NCBI GenBank assembly: GCA_030747475.1
Contig: JASLKO010000195.1
Location: forward strand, 1-6,141
Reading direction: 5' to 3'
Length of the DNA stretch: 6,141 nucleotides
DNA from: Candidatus Thalassarchaeaceae archaeon
GTDB lineage: Archaea; Thermoplasmatota; Poseidoniia; Poseidoniales; Thalassarchaeaceae
In this document: positions 1 through 5,080 of the stretch, piece by piece
How positions within the stretch are numbered: the stretch's first letter is position 1
Layout of the letters: each line of letters opens with the position of its first letter
Notes under the pieces: generated by a model
Database searches by the model: none
Seen by the model: the letters and a program-made list of their open reading frames with translations, nothing else
What the model was told of the DNA's origin: nothing
Position numbers and translations under genes: made by a program

Positions 1-2577
1 TGTTGCCAATAGCTTTGTTTGCTGTGATGATAAATCTTCTATATTTCCCATTTCGAGAGCTTTGGCAATGGCCAATCTACGTTGGATTTCAGCCAGTCGA
101 TCCTCTCGCTTGGTGACTTGTTTGAGTTCCATTCGAATTTCGCCTGTCGCGGCAAGATAGATGGCAGAGCCAACAAACAGTATGACTGCAATCAACAATT
201 GAGATACATGCATTTCTTCAGCCGATGTGACCCAAATTTGAGCACTGAGTAAACAGACAACTGCGACCGCAGGTGGCAATAACTTCTCCAGGTTTCTCGC
301 GCGCGGGAGATAGATAGCAAGCAGGGCAATGGTCGCGAGGATTATCGCGAATCCAGTTTCCATATTGTCAATTGGATCGGGATCCAACAATGGGTGTAAA
401 ACCGTTCTATCCAAACCAAACATGACAATCTGGAGCGACAATAATCCAATGACTAAACTGAGAAGTTGTGATGATTTGCCTTCAACGTCACGTGAAAGTA
501 AGATCGCGAGTGAAGCGCAAGTGAGGATCATAATCCAATAAACATCCCCACCTAGATTCCATTGCAACACGGAGAAAGCAATGGCCAAGCACAAGAGAAT
601 GAAACGAGGGTTGCCCTGATGTTGACCTTTTGCTTCCGCAACGATATGCACCGTTGTTAACGATGCAATGCCCAGTAATGTATACCATCCAATGTCATCG
701 CTGGCGTCTGCAAACATTAGCCAGACGGCCAAACCTGAAAGCAACCCGAGATTCCACAATCGCATCATTCCTGAATCACGTAAGCGTGAACTCAATTCAG
801 TGGCTCCAAGCAATTTACCTGCAATATTGACACCTGTGTCCCCTAAACTGACATTGATTGGATATTGAATTAAGGCTGCAATGGTTAGATAGATGGCGAT
901 ATACTTCGGTTCTAGAACAAGTATTACGTCTCCAATGTCGATGTTCGGTCTGGCTTCGGAAAACGATTCAAGCGAAGATGTCCAAAATGTGTATACAAAC
1001 ATCCATGCCCATGGGGCCAATACTGTAGCACCTGCAATACTGGGTGAGGCTCGTTTCAATGCCAAACCACCTGTGGCCAAATGGACCATTGCGAGTGCGC
1101 TTAGGAGAAGTTTGCCTTCATCCCCACCCTTTGATGTGGATTCAGCTGGTATCAATATCGTCAATAGAAGAATTAGGACTAAACTACCCATCCAAAGTAC
1201 CCGATCAGTAACATTTGATTGGTGCTGTAGAAGAATCCAGAACGTGACGATGGCTGCCAATATTGCGAACATTTCGTATCCGGAGATTGATGCGATAGCA
1301 ATGAAATCAGTTTCAATGCCTACAAGAAGAATTAGCAGTACGGGCAATGATGCAAGAAGTGGTTTGAGAACTTCCATCGCTGCTACGCCTCGTACCACTA
1401 GATACGAACCACCATACACAGCTAGAAGGGTGACTAGAATCCCAAGCGCGTACCCTGTCGCATCTCTTCCACTGGCAAGCAAGAGAAGGGCGCCAATCAT
1501 TCCCAAGCCAACGGATACCCCCCATAATCCAGGCTTTCCAAGGCCAGTGATTGAGACCCCTTTGCTAAACCAATTCTCTGCGTGTGAGAATCGGGCAGCC
1601 ATCGACCCATTGATGCAAGTCACGGCTAGTGCAAGTAAGAAGAGGGACATGGGGTCAGCAAGAGGGAGAATTTTCAACGCTCCGATTTCAAGTGGTTCTG
1701 ACTGAATGGCATGAAGGCCGATCCAAAGGTGACTTGCTGCAATTCCAAGAGAGGCTAAGTTTCCACTTTGTCGATGATAGGCAAGTCCATGCAAAAGCAA
1801 TGTTGCGAAAAGAATCATGGCGACGATTCCCATTTCGCCACCAATTGATCCTGCTGCTGAGGCAAGCGCCAATGATACCAAAGTTGCTTGAGCCATTATC
1901 GCATCATGTTGATGTCGATAACCAATCAAAATATTCAACCCGATGAGGCCAATCAATGCAACTCCCAATTGTTGTGTATTTATCCAATCCCAATGATGAG
2001 CATCAAGGGCCAAACCATAGAGGAGTTTCATCGAAATGATCACCCACGTCACACCAAGGATATGCATGCCTTTGTCTGGGACCCAACGTTCTCCAAGGGT
2101 GAAGCCCAGCGTCGCTAAACCAAGCAAACCTGCGGTTGCTAACATTGGATCAAGGGCTGTGGCAACAACCCAACCAATCAAACTGTACACCACAATCATG
2201 GTGACCATTAAGGCCCAATGCAGGCGACGTTCACCTTGGACTGCAACTTCTGTAACCGTATCTAGTTCAGGTGTTTCATAGACAGTTCCATCGGGAAGAA
2301 TGTCGCCCGGTTTAGGACCAGCATTTCTCTCAAATGGTTCAAACATATCCCCAATTGCTGCATCATGATTGTCTTCATCTTCTGATTCATGTAAGTTACT
2401 GCCTTCGGTTGCATCGGTAGGTGAACCTCCTGGTAAAGCAGGTCGCTTGGCTTTGGAAAGATCATCTGATGAAATGAAAGCATCAAGGTCGATGCCGCCA
2501 CCCAATTGAAACGCCTTTGAATCAATCAGGCGATCCTCTGAAGGAGCGTTGGAGTCGTTGTCCTCGCCCCCGGCCAT
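1..2577 (-). CDS. Large polytopic membrane protein of unknown function, C-terminus beyond the window
   Basis: Reading the minus strand from the ATG at 2577 gives 859 codons with no stop to the window edge, so the C-terminus is missing. The family is not recognised. Residues 1-118 are soluble, rich in Asp, Glu, Ser and Gly, with a Pro/Gly-rich piece (PGDILPDGTVYE, about 90-101). A basic GERR stretch (115-118) precedes the first membrane segment, which suggests a cytoplasmic N-terminus. From about 122 to 810 come some 22-24 hydrophobic segments, for example near 122-141, 171-190, 204-220, 229-266, 304-322, 350-369, 374-395, 434-450, 459-476, 488-505, 558-574, 629-647, 703-720, 741-757, 766-785 and 791-810, joined by short loops. 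Residues 811-845 are charged and look helical or coiled-coil, ending the membrane part. No transporter, protease or glycosyltransferase motif was seen. The overall plan loosely resembles large predicted membrane proteins such as DUF2339, but I see no motif linking them. The frame stays open upstream of 2577, but this is the first in-frame ATG. Confidence 0.92.
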   Translation of the reverse strand, partial: MAGGEDNDSNAPSEDRLIDSKAFQLGGGIDLDAFISSDDLSKAKRPALPGGSPTDATEGSNLHESEDEDNHDAAIGDMFEPFERNAGPKPGDILPDGTVYETPELDTVTEVAVQGERRLHWALMVTMIVVYSLIGWVVATALDPMLATAGLLGLATLGFTLGERWVPDKGMHILGVTWVIISMKLLYGLALDAHHWDWINTQQLGVALIGLIGLNILIGYRHQHDAIMAQATLVSLALASAAGSIGGEMGIVAMILFATLLLHGLAYHRQSGNLASLGIAASHLWIGLHAIQSEPLEIGALKILPLADPMSLFLLALAVTCINGSMAARFSHAENWFSKGVSITGLGKPGLWGVSVGLGMIGALLLLASGRDATGYALGILVTLLAVYGGSYLVVRGVAAMEVLKPLLASLPVLLILLVGIETDFIAIASISGYEMFAILAAIVTFWILLQHQSNVTDRVLWMGSLVLILLLTILIPAESTSKGGDEGKLLLSALAMVHLATGGLALKRASPSIAGATVLAPWAWMFVYTFWTSSLESFSEARPNIDIGDVILVLEPKYIAIYLTIAALIQYPINVSLGDTGVNIAGKLLGATELSSRLRDSGMMRLWNLGLLSGLAVWLMFADASDDIGWYTLLGIASLTTVHIVAEAKGQHQGNPRFILLCLAIAFSVLQWNLGGDVYWIMILTCASLAILLSRDVEGKSSQLLSLVIGLLSLQIVMFGLDRTVLHPLLDPDPIDNMETGFAIILATIALLAIYLPRARNLEKLLPPAVAVVCLLSAQIWVTSAEEMHVSQLLIAVILFVGSAIYLAATGEIRMELKQVTKREDRLAEIQRRLAIAKALEMGNIEDLSSQQTKLLAT

Positions 2578-2600
2578 GTCACCAAGCAATGCATACGTCG

Positions 2601-2607
2601 CATAAGC
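2601..2607 (-). promoter_or_regulatory. Weak TATA-like element for the leftward membrane protein gene
   Basis: On the minus strand this reads GCTTATG, with its centre about 26 nt before the ATG at 2577. That is the spacing expected of an archaeal TATA box for a leaderless transcript. The match to a TATA consensus is poor, and no convincing Shine-Dalgarno sequence precedes the ATG (only GGTGA directly abutting it). This is position-based inference. Confidence 0.25.
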
Positions 2608-2690
2608 GTCGCCCTGTAATGATGGAGGATTGTGGGGTCTAACTATACCACAACAAATGCGCCGAAATAGAAGTTCGACCTTCCGAAATG

Positions 2691-2699
2691 AACTATAAG
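2691..2699 (+). promoter_or_regulatory. TATA box (AACTATAAG) for a leaderless pckA transcript
   Basis: The TATAA core at 2694-2698 is centred about 25 nt before the ATG at 2721, and a purine-rich stretch (CGAAATGAA, 2684-2692) stands where a BRE element would lie. An archaeal TATA box normally sits about 26 nt before the transcription start, so transcription would begin at or next to the ATG at 2721. This argues that the upstream ATG at 2688, which overlaps the promoter, is not used. It assumes an archaeal host. Confidence 0.45.
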
Positions 2700-2720
2700 G
2701 GTCAGCGAGGCGGACGCGCT

Positions 2721-4349
2721 ATGGCCCTCCCGGTCATCGGCTGTGCTGACCGGCATGGCAACCATGATGTCGCGAATCATGGCTTGGATCCAATCGGTCA
2801 ATTGCACTGGAATTTAGAATGGGAAGCGCTCTATGATGCTGCATTGCGCCGAGGTGAAGCAAGTCTCACTGCACAAGGCGTGTTAATGGCAGAAACGGGT
2901 GAGAGAACTGGTCGTTCTCCGAATGACAAATTCGTTGTCAGATCGGGCGATGAAAACAACCCGCTAACCGGCGATATATGGTGGGGTGATATCAATGTAC
3001 CAACAACCCCTGAAATATTTCAAAAACTAAGTGCAAAGGTGCGTGATTATCTTTCAAATCGTGATGAATTATTTGTCCAAGATTTGCATTGTGGTGCGGA
3101 CGAAGATGAACGGTTGGCAATTCGTGTGATCACAGAAAATGCCTGGCATTCAGCGTTCGCCCGAAACATGTTCGTTCGCCCATCAATTACTGAAATAGAG
3201 GGGCATGAACCTGAATTCACAATTCTTCATGCACCAAATTTCCATGCTGACCCGGATGTGGATGGAACCAATTCCCATGTGTTTGTCATGATTTCATTTG
3301 AAGAGCGGACCGTGATTATTGGTGGGACGCGTTATGCGGGCGAAATCAAAAAATCGATCTTCTCCATTATGAATCATATTTTGCCAGGGCGCGGTCACTT
3401 GCCAATGCATTGCTCATCAAATACCACCGGTGAAAACACGGCTGTTTTCTTTGGCCTATCTGGAACTGGGAAAACAACTTTGTCAGCTGATCCGAATCGT
3501 GCATTGGTTGGAGATGATGAACACGGTTGGTCTGCAAAAGGTGTGTTCAACTTTGAAGGTGGATGTTACGCCAAATTGATTGATCTCTCAGAAGAAGATG
3601 AACCCGCAATTTTTGCAACGACTCGGATGCCAGGATCAATTTTAGAAAATATTGTTGTTGACTCAAATGGCATCCCTGATTTCACAGATGATTCATTGAC
3701 CGCGAATACTCGAGGCTCATATCCCATTGAATTTATCGAAAATCGAACTGAAGATTCCATGGCTGGTCATCCGCAAAATGTGGTCTTCCTTACCTGCGAT
3801 GCATTCGGTGTACTCCCACCGATTAGTAGATTGAATCCTGCACAGGCCGCCTATCATTTCATTTCAGGTTACACAGCAAAAGTCGCTGGAACTGAAGTTG
3901 GGGTCGTAGAACCTCAAGCCACATTCTCAGCTTGTTTTGGGGCGCCCTTCATGCCACGACATCCAAGTGTATACGCTGATTTATTGGCCGAAAAGATGGC
4001 TGAACATGGAGCAAAATGTTGGCTACTGAACACGGGTTGGGTCAGTGGTGGTTATGGAAGGAGTAAGCGAATCCGAATCAAGTGGACTCGGGCATTGCTT
4101 AATGCGGCCTTGGATGGAAGTCTGAACGACACCGAATTTGTGATCGACCCTCGATTCGGATTCGAGATTCCTCAATCTTGTGAAGGAGTGCCTGAAGAGA
4201 TACTGAATCCACGAGATACTTGGGGTGATGGTGTGGAATATGATATTACAGCGGATCAACTCGCCCGAATGTTTGATCAAAACTTCCAGCAATTTGAACA
4301 AGGAACCAGTCAGGAAGTTCTCGCTGCAGCCCCAAAGCCACTCTCTTGA
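2721..4349 (+). CDS. pckA: Phosphoenolpyruvate carboxykinase (ATP)
   Basis: This cytoplasmic gluconeogenic enzyme converts oxaloacetate plus ATP to PEP, CO2 and ADP. With the start at 2721 it has 542 residues, close to the 540 of E. coli PckA. Family signatures appear in order: GRSPNDKF with substrate Arg65; RYAGEIKKS with Tyr205 and the metal-ligand Lys211; MHCSSN with the metal-ligand His230; the P-loop GLSGTGKT at 245-252; kinase-2 LVGDDEHGW at 262-270 with metal-ligand Asp266; and the adenine/substrate-side motif NTRGSYPI with Arg331. All catalytic residues expected from the E. coli enzyme are present, so it should be active. The ATP-type P-loop region and overall alignment exclude the GTP-type family. 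An in-frame ATG at 2688 would add 11 residues. I prefer 2721 because the 2688 start lacks a ribosome site and overlaps a TATA box. Residues 1 to about 22 are not conserved and are encoded by unusually GC-rich DNA. The next gene follows 36 nt downstream. Confidence 0.97.
   Translation: MALPVIGCADRHGNHDVANHGLDPIGQLHWNLEWEALYDAALRRGEASLTAQGVLMAETGERTGRSPNDKFVVRSGDENNPLTGDIWWGDINVPTTPEIFQKLSAKVRDYLSNRDELFVQDLHCGADEDERLAIRVITENAWHSAFARNMFVRPSITEIEGHEPEFTILHAPNFHADPDVDGTNSHVFVMISFEERTVIIGGTRYAGEIKKSIFSIMNHILPGRGHLPMHCSSNTTGENTAVFFGLSGTGKTTLSADPNRALVGDDEHGWSAKGVFNFEGGCYAKLIDLSEEDEPAIFATTRMPGSILENIVVDSNGIPDFTDDSLTANTRGSYPIEFIENRTEDSMAGHPQNVVFLTCDAFGVLPPISRLNPAQAAYHFISGYTAKVAGTEVGVVEPQATFSACFGAPFMPRHPSVYADLLAEKMAEHGAKCWLLNTGWVSGGYGRSKRIRIKWTRALLNAALDGSLNDTEFVIDPRFGFEIPQSCEGVPEEILNPRDTWGDGVEYDITADQLARMFDQNFQQFEQGTSQEVLAAAPKPLS
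2730..2782 (+). repeat. Three adjoining or overlapping inverted repeats in the first codons of pckA
   Basis: Arm pair one is CCGGTCA (2730-2736) with TGACCGG (2747-2753), loop 10. Pair two is CATGG (2754-2758) with CCATG (2762-2766), loop 3. Pair three is CCATGAT (2762-2768) with ATCATGG (2776-2782), loop 7. Pairs two and three share the 2762-2766 segment, so they cannot form together. All lie just after the preferred start codon, in the non-conserved N-terminal part of the protein. Whether they act as RNA hairpins, as protein-binding palindromes, or not at all cannot be told from sequence. Confidence 0.5.
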
Positions 4350-4354
4350 GTGGC
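4337..4354 (+). other. Stem-loop spanning the pckA stop codon
   Basis: GCCACTC (4337-4343) pairs perfectly with GAGTGGC (4348-4354) across a 4-nt TCTT loop, and the TGA stop at 4347-4349 lies within it. The following bases (GATTTCTG) hold only a weak T-tract, so it is a poor intrinsic terminator. It could be an mRNA-processing or partial-termination element between pckA and the LbH gene, or chance. Confidence 0.35.
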
Positions 4355-4375
4355 GATTTCTGAAAAACCTTAGAC

Positions 4376-4384
4376 GAGGGGGGT
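4376..4384 (+). promoter_or_regulatory. G-rich ribosome-binding site that bears on the start of the LbH gene
   Basis: GAGGGGGGT could pair with the 16S 3' end. Its GAGG part lies 6 nt before a GTG at 4386, a normal spacing, and 18 nt before the ATG at 4398, which is too far. This favours the GTG start. However, GTGGG at 4386-4390 could serve the ATG weakly. No TATA-like sequence is visible in the 36-nt gap, which suggests read-through from pckA. Confidence 0.45.
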
Positions 4385-4385
4385 A

Positions 4386-5075
4386 GTGGGACCTCTGATG
4401 GACGTCACTGTGGCCAACCTGTTTCCTTCCCTTCAGGAACCAGGTGGAAAAGTAACTGGGTTACGAGTGCCTGTGGATGAGCCAGCGTGGGTTTTGCTCG
4501 ATAAATCTCGTTCAGATGGTCTTGCATATCAATTGGAATTCCTTTTACAAGCGCTTGGATCAAATCGAAGAGGTTTACATAATTCTGTCACAGTGGATGA
4601 AACAAAAGGGCCAGTTCACATTGTAGATGGCACATTGATTGGACCGAGTGTTCATATCGAAGGGCCGTCATATATTGCAGGTGAAGTGCGGCATGGTGCC
4701 TATGTCCGTAGCCACTCATGGATTTGTAGAGGTGCGGTTGTTGGACATGCGACTGAAATCAAACATAGTCTCTTGTTACCTGGGGCCAAGGCACCACACT
4801 TCAACTACGTAGGAGATTCAATTTTGGGCAATGGTGTGAACCTTGGGGCTGGTTGCAAACTTTCCAATCTGCGCAATGATGGAAGAAATATCCGAATTCA
4901 CAATCTAAATGTGGACACCGGATTGAGAAAATTTGGTGCAATACTTGGAGAAAATGTCCAGATCGGATGTAATGCTGTATGCAACCCTGGAACCGTTTTG
5001 GGACCAAATTGCAATGTGTGGCCCAATGTTACTGTGAGTGGTGGACATCCATCTGGTAGCGTGCTAAAGGAGTGA
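4386..5075 (+). CDS. Stand-alone left-handed beta-helix acyltransferase, related to the GlmU C-terminal domain
   Basis: The 229-residue protein is a hexapeptide-repeat acyltransferase whose closest recognisable relative is the acetyltransferase half of GlmU and archaeal GlmU-like enzymes. Residues 1 to about 70 are a non-repeat N-terminal part with no nucleotide-binding G-rich loop, so the uridylyltransferase domain is absent. Hexapeptide coils run from about 79 (IVDGTL, IGPSVH, IEGPSY, IAGEVR) to about 217 (AILGEN, VQIGCN, AVCNPG, TVLGPN). The segment PHFNYVGDSILG (137-148) matches the GlmU active-site region. His138 stands at the catalytic histidine position, Tyr141 follows at the expected +3 spacing, and Asn161 lies in the following SNLRNDG loop. 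The RKFGAILGENVQIGCN stretch (181-196) is typical of stand-alone bacterial and archaeal members. It probably acetylates a sugar phosphate or nucleotide sugar with acetyl-CoA in the cytoplasm; glucosamine-1-phosphate is the likeliest substrate given the glmM-like neighbour. The start may be GTG 4386 or ATG 4398 (225 residues). Confidence 0.88.
   Translation: MGPLMDVTVANLFPSLQEPGGKVTGLRVPVDEPAWVLLDKSRSDGLAYQLEFLLQALGSNRRGLHNSVTVDETKGPVHIVDGTLIGPSVHIEGPSYIAGEVRHGAYVRSHSWICRGAVVGHATEIKHSLLLPGAKAPHFNYVGDSILGNGVNLGAGCKLSNLRNDGRNIRIHNLNVDTGLRKFGAILGENVQIGCNAVCNPGTVLGPNCNVWPNVTVSGGHPSGSVLKE
5066..5072 (+). promoter_or_regulatory. Strong Shine-Dalgarno sequence for the glmM-like gene
   Basis: AAAGGAG lies inside the last codons of the LbH gene, 8 nt before the ATG at 5081. 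The spacing and match are near ideal, which fixes this start. The overlap with the upstream coding region suggests co-transcription and perhaps coupled translation of the two genes. Confidence 0.8.
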
Positions 5076-5080
5076 CTCGA

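Larger units (their letters stand above)
2578..2720. promoter_or_regulatory. Divergent intergenic region between the membrane protein gene and pckA
   Basis: This is the only sizeable gap in the window. It separates two genes that point away from each other, so it should hold both promoters. It contains a TATA-like element facing pckA near 2694 and a weaker one facing the membrane protein gene near 2603. A third TATA-like sequence (CTATACC, about 2643-2649) could serve either direction at a longer distance. No clear operator or riboswitch was recognised. If pckA instead starts at 2688, the gap shrinks to 110 nt. Confidence 0.6.

Noticed and set aside
893..1705. A 270-codon plus-strand open frame
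   Set aside because: It lies wholly antisense to the membrane protein gene. Its product is rich in Arg, Ser, Pro and Thr without any domain, which is what the complement of hydrophobic codons gives. Several shorter plus-strand frames between 329 and 2281 fail for the same reason.
2262..2525. An 87-codon minus-strand frame
   Set aside because: It is in another frame of the same strand as the membrane protein gene, inside its soluble N-terminal region, with no ribosome site or recognisable sequence.
1..2577. Assigning the membrane protein to DUF2339 or an oligosaccharyltransferase/O-antigen ligase family
   Set aside because: Only the many-helix plan is similar. I could not point to a diagnostic motif, so the name would be a guess.
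4023..4301. Minus-strand frames antisense to pckA (also 3566-3760)
   Set aside because: They overlap conserved PckA coding sequence and show no domain or start signals.
4354..4385. A separate promoter for the LbH gene in the 36-nt gap after pckA
   Set aside because: No TATA-like or -10/-35-like element was visible at a suitable distance. Read-through from pckA is simpler.
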